Shown: positions 24,692 to 33,197 of the stretch, piece after piece | Position numbering within the stretch: the first letter of the stretch is position 1 | Layout of the letters: each line of letters opens with the position of its first letter | Source of the DNA: Acidimicrobiales bacterium | GTDB taxonomy: Bacteria > Actinomycetota > Acidimicrobiia > Acidimicrobiales > Acidimicrobilacustridaceae | Reading direction: 5' to 3' | Length of the DNA stretch: 38,959 bases | Assembly: GCA_025456085.1 (NCBI GenBank) | Contig: JALOLF010000065.1 | Span: forward strand, 1 to 38,959 | Notes under the pieces: generated by a model | What the model was told of the DNA's origin: nothing | The model's database searches: none | What the model saw: the letters and a program-made list of their open reading frames with translations, nothing else | Made by a program: the position numbers and the translations under genes

Positions 24692-25398
24692 GGGGTCCTC
24701 CCTGGAGGTCGGGGGTCGTCGGGGTCGTGACCGGGCAACACGACGAGCAGCACGCCGGCGCGGACGCGCACGGTCGCCTGCTCGGCCACGAGCAGGTTGC
24801 TCACGCCACGGCTCGAGCCGGGAAGCAGCGTCTCGTCGTGCAACGCGAACCGCAGGCCCGAGGTGCGTACGCCGTGGGCGGGACCGTGCAGCGCCAGCAG
24901 CGACACCAGCTCGCCCGGCGTGCCCACGACCCGGAGCTGCGCCCGCACGACGTGGAGCCGGGCCGCGCCGACGTGGGCCTCCATCACCATCGAGGCGTAG
25001 CGGGGCGCCGCCAGCAGCAGGGCGTTGGCGAGGAGGTGGTCGAAGCGGCCGCCGTGGCCGCCGACGACCACGACGCGGCCCGCCCCGGCGGCGAGGGCCC
25101 GGTCGAGGGCCAGCTCGAGGTCGGTGGCGTCCTTGGCCGTGGGGTGCCGCGTCACCTCCACGCCGGCGTCGACGGCCCGGCGCAGCGTCCGGGGATCCAC
25201 CGAGTCGAAGTCCCCCACGGCGACGTCGACGTGCACGCCGAGGGCGACGGCGTGGTCCAGACCGGAGTCGGCGGCGATGACGAGCGCGCCCGGGGGCAAC
25301 AGGTCCCGTACGCCGGGGCGTGGCGCGTCGCCGCCGGTGAACACGACGGCCGTGCGCTCGACGGCTGCGTTGTCCTCGACGGGTTCGGCGGTGGTCAT
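24688..25398 (-). CDS. thiN: Thiamine diphosphokinase
   Basis: A 236-residue enzyme that turns thiamine into thiamine diphosphate with ATP. Family blocks: ALVIAADSGLDHAVALG, the nucleotide/metal motif VGDFDSVDP, KDATDLELAL, the glycine strand VVVVGGHGGRFDH, and the C-terminal thiamine-binding part GLRFALHDETLLPGSSRGVSN. First gene of the operon, 57 bases after a TPP riboswitch, and coupled by ATGA to thiB. Together they form an uptake-and-activation unit switched off when TPP is plentiful. Confidence 0.92.
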   Translation of the reverse strand: MTTAEPVEDNAAVERTAVVFTGGDAPRPGVRDLLPPGALVIAADSGLDHAVALGVHVDVAVGDFDSVDPRTLRRAVDAGVEVTRHPTAKDATDLELALDRALAAGAGRVVVVGGHGGRFDHLLANALLLAAPRYASMVMEAHVGAARLHVVRAQLRVVGTPGELVSLLALHGPAHGVRTSGLRFALHDETLLPGSSRGVSNLLVAEQATVRVRAGVLLVVLPGHDPDDPRPPGRTP

Positions 25399-25414
25399 GG
25401 AGCGGGCCTCGGTC

Positions 25415-25435
25415 GTGGTCCTGGGTGCGGACCAC
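25415..25435 (-). promoter_or_regulatory. Perfect hairpin between TPP aptamer and thiN start
   Basis: GTGGTCC and GGACCAC form a perfect 7-bp stem with a 7-base loop, placed between the riboswitch aptamer and the thiN ribosome site (GAGG at about 25410-25407). It is likely part of the expression platform. No T-run follows, so control of translation fits better than a simple terminator. Confidence 0.5.
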
Positions 25436-25454
25436 GGGCGAGGTGCCCGAACCG

Positions 25455-25548
25455 AACTCCCTTCGCCGGCATGACCCGGATCAGGTGGTGACGGTCGGAG
25501 GGTCGAGACCCTCCCTCTCAGCCCGCTGGTATCGGGCTCCCGTGTTCC
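25455..25548 (-). ncRNA. TPP riboswitch (THI element)
   Basis: On the minus strand the conserved THI-box parts appear in order: ACACGGGAGCCC (25545-25534), GGGCTGAGAGGG (with the CUGAGA core, about 25523-25512), a GGAGGGTC/GACCCTCC variable stem, then ACCTGATCCGGGTCATGCCGG and CGAAGGGAG (about 25487-25458). These form the two arms that hold the pyrimidine and diphosphate of TPP. It lies directly upstream of thiN-thiB-thiP-thiQ and should lower their expression when TPP is bound. Confidence 0.95.
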
Positions 25549-25556
25549 GCCCGGCC

Positions 25557-25562
25557 AGGGTA
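25557..25562 (-). promoter_or_regulatory. Candidate -10 box of the thiamine operon (TACCCT)
   Basis: TACCCT on the minus strand lies just upstream of the TPP aptamer, so transcription would start around 25550 and include the whole riboswitch. Confidence 0.5.
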
Positions 25563-25596
25563 GCGCCTGTCGCGCCCAACCGGGCCGGGTCGGGCC

Positions 25597-26553
25597 TCAC
25601 AGGGTGGCCAGGTAGGCGACCACCCCGATGGTGTTGATGGTGCCGTGGGCGACGATCGCCGGACCCAACCGCCCCTGCCATCGGGTCAGCAGGGCGAACA
25701 CCACGCCGAACACGCCGATGGTGATGATGAGGGACCCGACACCGGCGGCCGAGCCGGCCTGGAGGTGGAGCAGACCGAACACCACCGACGAGCCGATCAC
25801 CCCTGCCACCGCACCCAGGCGCCGTTCGATGGCCCGCAGGGCGAGCCCCCGGAAGAACAGCTCCTCCACGACGGGGGCGACCACCGCAGCCATGACCGCC
25901 AGGGCGATCTGCGCCGCGCCGGCCCGCTCCTCGCCCAGGATGGCGCCGGTGTTGGTCTCCGGCTCGCCGCCCAGCACCGCGGCGACGAGGGATTGCAGGA
26001 TGCCCGACAGGAGCAGCACGCCCAGGCCGGCGCCGATCCCGATGCCCAGGTCACGGCCCCACCGGAACCGGAACCCGAAGTCGTCGCGGAGCGAACCGAG
26101 ACCCTTCAGGCGGGCGATGAGGAGCAGGAACGCCACGGTGGCGAGCGACTGACCGGCCAGCCCCACGGCCCCGATGAGGGCCACGTCGGCCGAGGAGAGA
26201 TCCTCCAGCCCGGTCTCGATCTGATCCAGTCCCACGATCACGAGGGCAGGGATCGTGAACACCACCGCGCCGGCCAGGATGGCGATCAGGCCGAGGAGGA
26301 TGTCGGGCATGCCCCAGCGGGGCTGGCGCTCGGGTGTGAAGCCCATCCAGTCGTCGCCCCGGCCGGGGGCAGCGGGCGCCGGCGGCGGCGGAAAGGGCGC
26401 CCCCCAACCGGGAGGCGCGCCCCAGCCCGATGGCGGCGGTGGCGGCGCCCCCCAGCCGGACGGCTGGCCCCAGCCCGATGGCGGCGGCGGCGCCCCCCAG
26501 CCGGGTGGCCCGGGCGGTGGCGGATTCCTCAGCGGAGCGGGTTCCGGTTCCAT
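25597..26553 (-). CDS. CPBP-family intramembrane glutamic endopeptidase
   Basis: A 318-residue protein. Residues 1-70 are a cytosolic Pro/Gly/Trp tail with repeats of PSGWGAPP. About eight membrane helices follow. The CPBP (Abi, Rce1-like) motifs are complete: EELFFRG (Glu230, Glu231, Arg235), FGLLH (His263) and VAHGTINT (His303, Asn307). Such proteases cut substrates within or near the membrane; the target is unknown. The ATG at 26553 is chosen. A GTG 9 bases upstream (26562) is possible. It is divergent from the acyl-CoA dehydrogenase gene. Confidence 0.86.
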   Translation of the reverse strand: MEPEPAPLRNPPPPGPPGWGAPPPPSGWGQPSGWGAPPPPPSGWGAPPGWGAPFPPPPAPAAPGRGDDWMGFTPERQPRWGMPDILLGLIAILAGAVVFTIPALVIVGLDQIETGLEDLSSADVALIGAVGLAGQSLATVAFLLLIARLKGLGSLRDDFGFRFRWGRDLGIGIGAGLGVLLLSGILQSLVAAVLGGEPETNTGAILGEERAGAAQIALAVMAAVVAPVVEELFFRGLALRAIERRLGAVAGVIGSSVVFGLLHLQAGSAAGVGSLIITIGVFGVVFALLTRWQGRLGPAIVAHGTINTIGVVAYLATL

Positions 26554-26600
26554 GGCGATCACCCCAGTCTGGCAGTGCGGGAGCCGTTTCCGGCGGCGGG

Positions 26601-26606
26601 TACGCT
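26601..26606 (+). promoter_or_regulatory. Candidate -10 box of acyl-CoA dehydrogenase gene (TACGCT)
   Basis: TACGCT lies 45 bases before the GTG at 26652, leaving a short normal leader with a GGGAG ribosome site. Confidence 0.4.
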
Positions 26607-26651
26607 CGGCACGCCGACACCCCAGCCGCACCACGAGACCGGGAGCCCACC

Positions 26652-27803
26652 GTGGAACGCACCCTGTTCAGCGAAGAGCACGACCTGTTCCGGGAGAGCT
26701 GGCGCCGGTTCGTCGACAAGGAGATCGCGCCGCACCACGAGACGTGGGAGCGCGACGGGATCGTGCCCCGCGAGCTGTTCCTCGCCGCCGGGGCCCACGG
26801 CTTCCTCGGCATGGCCGCGCCGGTGGAGCACGGCGGGGGCGGCGTCGACGACTTCCGCTACAACCTGATCATCTCCGAGGAGATCCAGCGAGCCGGGGTG
26901 GCGGGCAGCGGCCTCGGCATCACCCTGCACAACGACATCTGCCTGCCGTACTTCCTGCACCTCACGAACGACGAGCAGAAGGCCCGCTGGCTGCCCGGGA
27001 TCTGCTCGGGTGAGCTCGTCACGGCGGTGGCCATGACCGAGCCCGGCATCGGCTCCGACCTCGCCTCCATGCGCACCTCGGCCACCCGCGACGGCGACAC
27101 GTACGTCGTCAACGGGGCCAAGACCTTCATCACCAACGGCATCAACGCCGACCTGGTCATCACCGCGGTCAAGACCGATCCCACGCAACGACACAAGGGC
27201 ATGAGCCTGCTCGTGCTCGAGCGGGGGATGCCGGGCTTCGAGCGGGGCCGGAACCTCGACAAGGTGGGCCTGCACGCCCAGGACACCGCCGAGCTGTTCT
27301 TCACCGACGTCGCGGTGCCGGTGGCCAACCTGCTCGGCAGCGAGGAGGGCAAGGGCTTCGTGCACCTGGTGGTCAACCTGCCCCAGGAGCGGCTGTCCAT
27401 CGCCATGTCGGCGGTGGCCGCGGCGCGTGCCGCGTTCGAGATGACCCTGGCCTACTGCAAGGAGCGGGAGGCGTTCGGCCAGCCCATCGGCTCGTTCCAG
27501 AACTCCCGGTTCTGGTTGGCCGAGATGCGCACCGAGATCGACATCGCCGAGGTCTTCGTGGACCGCTGCGTGGAGGCGCTCGGCACGGGCGACCTGACCG
27601 TCGAGGAGGCGGCCGAGGCCAAGTGGTGGTGCACCGAGCTCCAGAAGAAGGTGGTCGACCGCTGCGTGCAGCTCCACGGCGGCTACGGCTACATGCTCGA
27701 GTACCCCGTCGCCCGCGCCTACCTCGACGCACGTATCCAGACCATCTACGGCGGCACCACGGAGATCATGAAGGAGATCATCGGACGGTCGCTGGGGGTG
27801 TGA
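26652..27803 (+). CDS. Acyl-CoA dehydrogenase, LCAD-like
   Basis: A 383-residue flavoenzyme that makes the alpha-beta double bond in acyl-CoA during beta-oxidation. Three ACAD domains are visible: an N-terminal helical part, the middle beta domain with AMTEPGIGSDLASM (129-140) and NGAKTFITNG (154-163), and the C-terminal helices with QLHGGYGYM and IYGGTTEIMKEIIGR. The position that holds the catalytic Glu in MCAD is Gly (YGGT). Instead Glu246 in NLPQERLSIA matches the base used by long-chain and isovaleryl enzymes. The overall sequence resembles mammalian ACADL. The GTG at 26652 was chosen by ribosome site and family length. Confidence 0.92.
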   Translation: MERTLFSEEHDLFRESWRRFVDKEIAPHHETWERDGIVPRELFLAAGAHGFLGMAAPVEHGGGGVDDFRYNLIISEEIQRAGVAGSGLGITLHNDICLPYFLHLTNDEQKARWLPGICSGELVTAVAMTEPGIGSDLASMRTSATRDGDTYVVNGAKTFITNGINADLVITAVKTDPTQRHKGMSLLVLERGMPGFERGRNLDKVGLHAQDTAELFFTDVAVPVANLLGSEEGKGFVHLVVNLPQERLSIAMSAVAAARAAFEMTLAYCKEREAFGQPIGSFQNSRFWLAEMRTEIDIAEVFVDRCVEALGTGDLTVEEAAEAKWWCTELQKKVVDRCVQLHGGYGYMLEYPVARAYLDARIQTIYGGTTEIMKEIIGRSLGV

Positions 27804-27813
27804 GCGCGTGGGT

Positions 27814-27819
27814 TAGCGT
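27814..27819 (+). promoter_or_regulatory. Candidate -10 box (TAGCGT), leaderless layout
   Basis: TAGCGT followed by 6 bases and the ATG at 27826; no ribosome site, so a leaderless mRNA is likely. Confidence 0.5.
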
Positions 27820-27825
27820 CTGACC

Positions 27826-28608
27826 ATGGCCGAAGCCGGGATCATCACCATCGTCTCGATCGCCTTCACCGTGCTGCTCACGGTGGGGATCCTGTTCTTC
27901 GTGTTCCGGTTCATCCGCAAGGCGTCGGGAGATCCGAAGCTGCTGGCCGAGGGCATCCCGGCTCCGGCGATGATCCTGTCCATCGCTCCCACCGGCACGA
28001 TCGTCAACAACATCTACTACCAGTGCGAGATCGTGCTGCGCATCCAGCCGCCGGGCGGACAGACCTACGACGCCTCGACCCGACAGCTCATCCCCATCAC
28101 GTCGATGGCCATGTTGCCGCCGGGCACGCACGTCCAGGTGCGCATCGACAAGACCGACCCCGCCAAGGTGGCCATCGACTTCGAGGCCGGCGTGACCCCC
28201 GCAGGCATGGCGGCTGCCGCCGCCGGGCCCACCGACCTGTCCGCCGGCGCCCTCGCCTCCGCCTTCGCGGCGGGCGGCGCCGCTGCCGTCACCACCGGCT
28301 CGGCCGCCGACCTGCTGCGCAGCGGCCAGCGGGTGCTGGGCGTGCTCACCGAGTTCGCCGACACCGGCAAGACCGCCCGGTCCCTCGGCGTCGCGCCCTC
28401 CCGGCCGGAGTTCATCGACGACCCGCAGTACGTGCTCACGCTGCAGCTGCACGTACCGAACACCACACCCATCGAGGCCAAGGTCATCCACCGGGTGCCC
28501 CGCACCATGGCCGGTCGCCTGCAGATGGGCATGCAGCTCAACTGCGCCGTGAACCCTGCGAACCCCACGCGTGACGTGGCCGTCGACTGGGGTGACATCC
28601 CGGTCTGA
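27826..28608 (+). CDS. Membrane-anchored protein of unknown function with duplicated domain
   Basis: A 260-residue protein with one N-terminal membrane helix (about 6-28, ITIVSIAFTVLLTVGILFFVF) and a soluble part holding two similar halves. Half one: YQCEIVLRIQPPGGQTYDAS..., PPGTHVQVRIDKTDPAKVAIDF. Half two: YVLTLQLHVPNTTPIEAKV..., RLQMGMQLNCAVNPANPTRDVAVDW. Both have a beta-strand pattern ending in a D/NPxxPxxVAxDF/W motif. A flexible Ala/Gly-rich segment (about 125-165) links them. I do not recognise a named family with confidence. It starts in a leaderless manner 22 bases after the dehydrogenase gene. Confidence 0.72.
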   Translation: MAEAGIITIVSIAFTVLLTVGILFFVFRFIRKASGDPKLLAEGIPAPAMILSIAPTGTIVNNIYYQCEIVLRIQPPGGQTYDASTRQLIPITSMAMLPPGTHVQVRIDKTDPAKVAIDFEAGVTPAGMAAAAAGPTDLSAGALASAFAAGGAAAVTTGSAADLLRSGQRVLGVLTEFADTGKTARSLGVAPSRPEFIDDPQYVLTLQLHVPNTTPIEAKVIHRVPRTMAGRLQMGMQLNCAVNPANPTRDVAVDWGDIPV

Positions 28609-28636
28609 GCGCACGACCCACGCCGCCCGCGCGGGC

Positions 28637-31600
28637 TCAGGTCGGTCGCACCAGCCAGGCCGGTGCGGGGTCCGTCCCCGCCCCGGGCACCGGGGACGCC
28701 GGCAGCTCGGCCAGTCCCACCCGGTCCAGCCAGGCCAGCACCCGGTCGTCGAGCACCGACGGCAGCACGACCGAGCCGGCGGTCGCGGCGGCGGCGGCGG
28801 ACAGCCCGATGCCCCACCCCACCGGGCCCAGCGGCGTACAGCCGAAGAGCTGGCTGACACCGGGGGTCTGCACGATGGCGGCCAGCACCGCGGCCGACCC
28901 GATCCCCGCCCCGAGCACGAAGGGGCTGCGTCCACCGGTGGCGATGGTCTGGCCGAGCTGGGCCCCCACGAGGGCCACCAGCGCCACCGAGCTCGCACGT
29001 GCCGGCCGTCCGGTGACCTTCGCCGCCCCCCAGGCGGCGAAGGCCCCGCTGGCGGTGGCGATGGCCCGCACCGCGATGGCCCGGTTCAGCGCCTCCCCCA
29101 GCGACCGGTCAGGACCCTCCCGCAGCAGGGATTCGACGGTGTGGTCGGCCGGTGGGCGCACGGCGATGGCCATCGCCGGCAGGGCGTCGGTGAGCATGTT
29201 CACCAGCAGCAGCTGCCGGGCGTTGAGCGGCGGCCCGCCCTGCAGGAGGGCGGCGCCGAGCGTGAAGCCGATCTCGCCCAGGTTGCCACCCACGAGCACC
29301 GCGGCGGCGTCGCGCACCGAGGCCCACAGGGTGCGACCCTCGCCGATGGCGTCGACGATGGTCTCGACCCGGTCGTCGCTGACGACCACGTCGGCGGCGT
29401 TGCGGGCAGCGGTGGTGGCCCTCGTGCCCAGCGCGATGCCCACGTCGGCCAGGCGGATGGCCGGCGCGTCGTTCGAGCCGTCACCGGTCATGGCCACGGT
29501 GCGGCCCCGGTGCTGCAGGGCCCGCACGATGCGCACCTTGTGCGTCGGCGTGACGCGTGCGCACACGGTGGTCCCAGCCAGTCGATCGGCCAGGTCGTCG
29601 TCCTCGAGCTCGTCGATCTCGGGGCCGGTGAGCACGACCGTGTCGTCGAGCAGGTCGAGCTCGGCGGCGATGCCCTCTGCGGTCGTGGGGTGGTCGCCGG
29701 TGATCATGATCACCTCGACCCCCGCTCGGCGCACCCCCTCGACCGCCGCGGCGGCGGTGGGGCGCACCGGATCGGACAGCCCCAGCAACCCGACGAAGGT
29801 GAGCCCGGCCACCGCGGCCTCCTGCAGCGGACCGTCGGCGGCGCCGGCCGGTAGGGAGCGCTCGGCCACCGCCAGCACCCGCAGACCCCGTCGCGCCAGA
29901 TCGTCGACCCGGGCCTCGAGCGTCCGGTGCGCCGCCGCCCCCAGCTTCACCCGCCCCTTGACGCCCTGGCGGTGCGTGCACTGCGGCAGCACCACCTCCG
30001 GCGCACCCTTGACGCTCAGCAGCACACCGTCGCCGACGCGACCCCGGGTGGCGTGGAACGCCCGCACCGGCTCGAAGGGCAGCTCGTCGAGACGCTCCCA
30101 CGCCTCGGTCCCGGTCGTCGACCGGATCCCGGTGTCGTCGCCGGCGTGGATGACGGCACGGTCGGTCGGATGGGGCAGCCGCCCGCCCTCGAGCACCTCC
30201 GGCGTGGCACGCAGGGCCGCGGCCAACACGCCTTGACCGGCCGACCCCGGCGAATCGAGGGACTCCTCCCGATTCCAGGGCGCCACCACCTTGAGTCGGA
30301 TGCGTCCCTCGGTGAGGGTGCCCGTCTTGTCCACGCACAGCACGTCGACGCGCCCGAGCGCCTCGATGGCCCGGGGGTTGCGAACCAGGGCACCCCGGGC
30401 AGAGAGCCGCTTGGCCGCGCTGTTCTGGGCCACCGTGGCCAGCAGCGGCAGCCCCTCGGGCACCGCGGCCACGGCGAGGCTCACCCCCGCACCGGCCGTC
30501 TCGAACAGCGGCCTGCCGCGCAGCAGACCGGCCCCCAGCACACCCAACCCGGCCCCGATCGACAGCGGCGTGACCCTGGCCGTGATCGAGGACAGGCGGG
30601 CGTCGACACCGCTCGGAGGCGGACCCTCGCCGGCCAGCGCCACGCCGCGCTGTGCCTCCGTGTCGGCTCCCACCGCCACGGCCACCGCCCGGGCGGTGCC
30701 GGCGGCGATCGACGTGCCGTCGAAGAGCATGCTGGCGTGCTCGGCCACGATGTCCGACGCGCAGGCAGCGGGTCCCTTGTCGACCGGCAACGACTCGCCG
30801 GTGAGGCTCGACTCGTCGGCCTGGAGGGCCTCCGCGGCCAGCACGCGGGCGTCGACGGGTACCGCGTCGCCGGCCTCGAGCTCGAGCACGTCGCCCGGCA
30901 CCACGTCCTCGGCTGCGACACGCACGGGCGCGCCGTCGCGCCACACGGTCAGGAACTGCTGCTCCCGACGGGACAGCGCAGCGATGGCCTGGTCCGTCCG
31001 GAAGCGCTGGTAGCCACCGATCGCGGCGTTGGCACCGACGACGCCCGCCACGAGCACCGCATCGGCCGCCGACCCCACCGCCAGGGACAGGCCGGCGCCG
31101 ACGGCCAGGACGCTGGTCAGCGGGTTGAGCAGCTCGTCGGCCACGGCCCGCCCGAAGAGCAGCGCGTCGGGCTCCGGCGTCGGTGGCAAGAGCCGACGCC
31201 GCGCCGCGACCGCACTGGAGAGCCCGGTGGTCCCGCTCTCGAGCCGGGCCAGCACCTCGTCGGGCTCCAGCGCGTGCCACCCGACCAGGTCCGGTCGGGC
31301 CGGCATCCGCCGGGTGGCCAGCGCCAGACCCACGCGCGCGCCGTTGCCCATGGCGAGGACCGTGGCGGCGTTGGTCGCGGTGTTGACGCGCTGGGTGGTG
31401 CCCGGCACCAGCCCCCCGAAGGCGAGGAACACCCCGGCGCTGGCACCGAAGAAGGCGACGGTCGCGCTCTGCTCGCTGACCCGTCGGGCCTCGGCGATCG
31501 CCTCCAGCACGAACCACGCGTCGTCGAGGCCGGCGCCGGTCAGCAGCGCCGCGCCCCAGGGCGGCGGCAGGTCGGGCGCGGTCACCCCGATGCCGCAGTC

Positions 31601-33079
31601 GGCCACCTCGAGCGCCGGCTCGTCGCCACCGTCCACCACGGCGACGGCGTGGCCGTCTCGTTGCAGGGTGACGACCACGGCGGCCAGGTCCTGGTGCGGG
31701 CTCACGTACCCGTCGACGTCGCTCAGGTGCGGCAGGTCCTCGGGATCGCCGACCACCAGCACCCGCAGCCCGGCGCGCCGGGCCGCGGCGATCAGCTCCG
31801 ACACGGCGTCGTCGGGTTCGGTCACCAGCGGCACGTAGGCCACCAGACGGTCGTGGTGGGTGAGGGCCAGCTCGGTGGCGCCGCCGTGGCCCGGCCTCCG
31901 ACGGAGCAGCGCAGGGCGGGCCACGGTCAGGTCCTCGGGCGGGCCGAGAGCCCAACTCCCCCGGCGGTGCACCCGGTCGGGACGCTCGGGGTCGAACAGC
32001 GTGGCCGCCCGCTGCCGTGCCTCGCCCCGGTCCACGGTGTCGACCACCTCCACGGCGCCGAGGACGACCCGCCCCGGCGCCATGACCCGGGCGTGCACCA
32101 CCAGGGTGTCGATCCGGTCGAGCCGACGCAGCACGAGTGGGTCGAACACGATCACGCCCCGGGCGGCCAGGGCCCGCCCCACCTGGGCGGCGAACGCCTC
32201 ACGTCCGAGGCGGGCCGCCTTCGGCAGCCCGGCCAGCAGGGCGGCGGCGGCACGGTCCATGCTGCGCGTCAGCGCCAACCCCACCCCGAAGCCGCCCAGC
32301 GAGGCGGGCCAGGCCCGCTCTGCGTAGCGCTCGACCGGCCCGGGGGGCAGGGCCACCGCCCGCTCGACCGGCCGCAGCGCACCTGCGCGGTGGCCCGACG
32401 GCTTCGCGCACAGCTCCGGCTCGCGCTGCAGCCAGGCGCGGCGGCGCGCCTCGACCTCCGAGAGCAGTGCCGCTCGGTGGGCGATGTCCACGATGGGGCC
32501 GAGCGGGCCCTGGGCGAGCCCGGACGCGATGCCGTTGCCGACGGCCAACGCCAGCTCCGCGACCGGTGTGGTCACCCGGCGCTCGATGCGGTTGCGCAGC
32601 GCGGGCACGTTGTCGGCCACGGCAAGCAGCGCTGCGGTGTCGATCTCCACCGGCAGGGCACGCCACCGCCGCACCCGTCCGGTGAAGGCCAGCGCCAGGC
32701 CCGTGGCGTCGGCGGCCAACGCCAACGTCTGGCGCAGCACCGGCTCGATGTCACCGGGGTGGTCGGGACGGTCGACACCCAGTGGCATCTGGGCCAGGCC
32801 GAGCTCGCCCTCGACCTCGTCGAGCAGACCGACCAGCTCCTCGGTGGAGACACCTTCGGGCCGGTGCGCGACGACCAGCCGGCCGGGGCCGCCGAGCACC
32901 TCGCACCACTCGACGGCGGGGTGCGCCGTGAACCGCTCCTGCACGGCGTCGACGAACCGGGCGGTCTGCTCCTCGTCGAGCTCGCGCAGCTCGAGGTGCA
33001 CGCGGCCCGGCACGGACCACACCCGCCGGTGACGATGGGGGACGTCGAACAGCGGTTTCAGCCGATCGAGCAGCAGCAT
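28637..33079 (-). CDS. Large cation-transporting P-type ATPase (CtpI/CtpH-like)
   Basis: A 1480-residue P-type ATPase. Core motifs: actuator LTGESLP (about 758-764), the helix motif VPEGLPLLA, phosphorylation site DKTGTLTEG with Asp917, nucleotide domain KGAPE, and hinge TGDGSNDAPAIR (about 1198). VPEGLP in place of CPC resembles Ca/P2-type pumps rather than copper or zinc pumps. The first 600 residues are an extra region typical of the oversized mycobacterial CtpI/CtpH pumps. It includes what looks like a degenerate second P-domain (LRVLVVGDPEDLPHL; GHAVAVVDGGDEPALEVADCGIGV) with no phosphorylatable DKTGT. The ion is unknown. The ATG at 33079 is the only good start near the N-terminus. The preceding 118 bases show no clear promoter. 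Confidence 0.87.
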   Translation of the reverse strand: MLLLDRLKPLFDVPHRHRRVWSVPGRVHLELRELDEEQTARFVDAVQERFTAHPAVEWCEVLGGPGRLVVAHRPEGVSTEELVGLLDEVEGELGLAQMPLGVDRPDHPGDIEPVLRQTLALAADATGLALAFTGRVRRWRALPVEIDTAALLAVADNVPALRNRIERRVTTPVAELALAVGNGIASGLAQGPLGPIVDIAHRAALLSEVEARRRAWLQREPELCAKPSGHRAGALRPVERAVALPPGPVERYAERAWPASLGGFGVGLALTRSMDRAAAALLAGLPKAARLGREAFAAQVGRALAARGVIVFDPLVLRRLDRIDTLVVHARVMAPGRVVLGAVEVVDTVDRGEARQRAATLFDPERPDRVHRRGSWALGPPEDLTVARPALLRRRPGHGGATELALTHHDRLVAYVPLVTEPDDAVSELIAAARRAGLRVLVVGDPEDLPHLSDVDGYVSPHQDLAAVVVTLQRDGHAVAVVDGGDEPALEVADCGIGVTAPDLPPPWGAALLTGAGLDDAWFVLEAIAEARRVSEQSATVAFFGASAGVFLAFGGLVPGTTQRVNTATNAATVLAMGNGARVGLALATRRMPARPDLVGWHALEPDEVLARLESGTTGLSSAVAARRRLLPPTPEPDALLFGRAVADELLNPLTSVLAVGAGLSLAVGSAADAVLVAGVVGANAAIGGYQRFRTDQAIAALSRREQQFLTVWRDGAPVRVAAEDVVPGDVLELEAGDAVPVDARVLAAEALQADESSLTGESLPVDKGPAACASDIVAEHASMLFDGTSIAAGTARAVAVAVGADTEAQRGVALAGEGPPPSGVDARLSSITARVTPLSIGAGLGVLGAGLLRGRPLFETAGAGVSLAVAAVPEGLPLLATVAQNSAAKRLSARGALVRNPRAIEALGRVDVLCVDKTGTLTEGRIRLKVVAPWNREESLDSPGSAGQGVLAAALRATPEVLEGGRLPHPTDRAVIHAGDDTGIRSTTGTEAWERLDELPFEPVRAFHATRGRVGDGVLLSVKGAPEVVLPQCTHRQGVKGRVKLGAAAHRTLEARVDDLARRGLRVLAVAERSLPAGAADGPLQEAAVAGLTFVGLLGLSDPVRPTAAAAVEGVRRAGVEVIMITGDHPTTAEGIAAELDLLDDTVVLTGPEIDELEDDDLADRLAGTTVCARVTPTHKVRIVRALQHRGRTVAMTGDGSNDAPAIRLADVGIALGTRATTAARNAADVVVSDDRVETIVDAIGEGRTLWASVRDAAAVLVGGNLGEIGFTLGAALLQGGPPLNARQLLLVNMLTDALPAMAIAVRPPADHTVESLLREGPDRSLGEALNRAIAVRAIATASGAFAAWGAAKVTGRPARASSVALVALVGAQLGQTIATGGRSPFVLGAGIGSAAVLAAIVQTPGVSQLFGCTPLGPVGWGIGLSAAAAATAGSVVLPSVLDDRVLAWLDRVGLAELPASPVPGAGTDPAPAWLVRPT

Positions 33080-33197
33080 CTCGGGGACACCTTGCCAGCC
33101 GACCGACGGGGACCGCCAGTGGCGGCGGCCCCGAATCGGCGGCGGCAGGTGGTGTTCACCCGGCTGTCATCTCGGCGTCACCCAACGGCGACGTCGC

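Noticed and set aside
28625-28636. Palindrome gcccgcgcgggc between convergent genes
   Set aside because: Too short a stem with almost no loop to call a terminator in DNA of this GC content.
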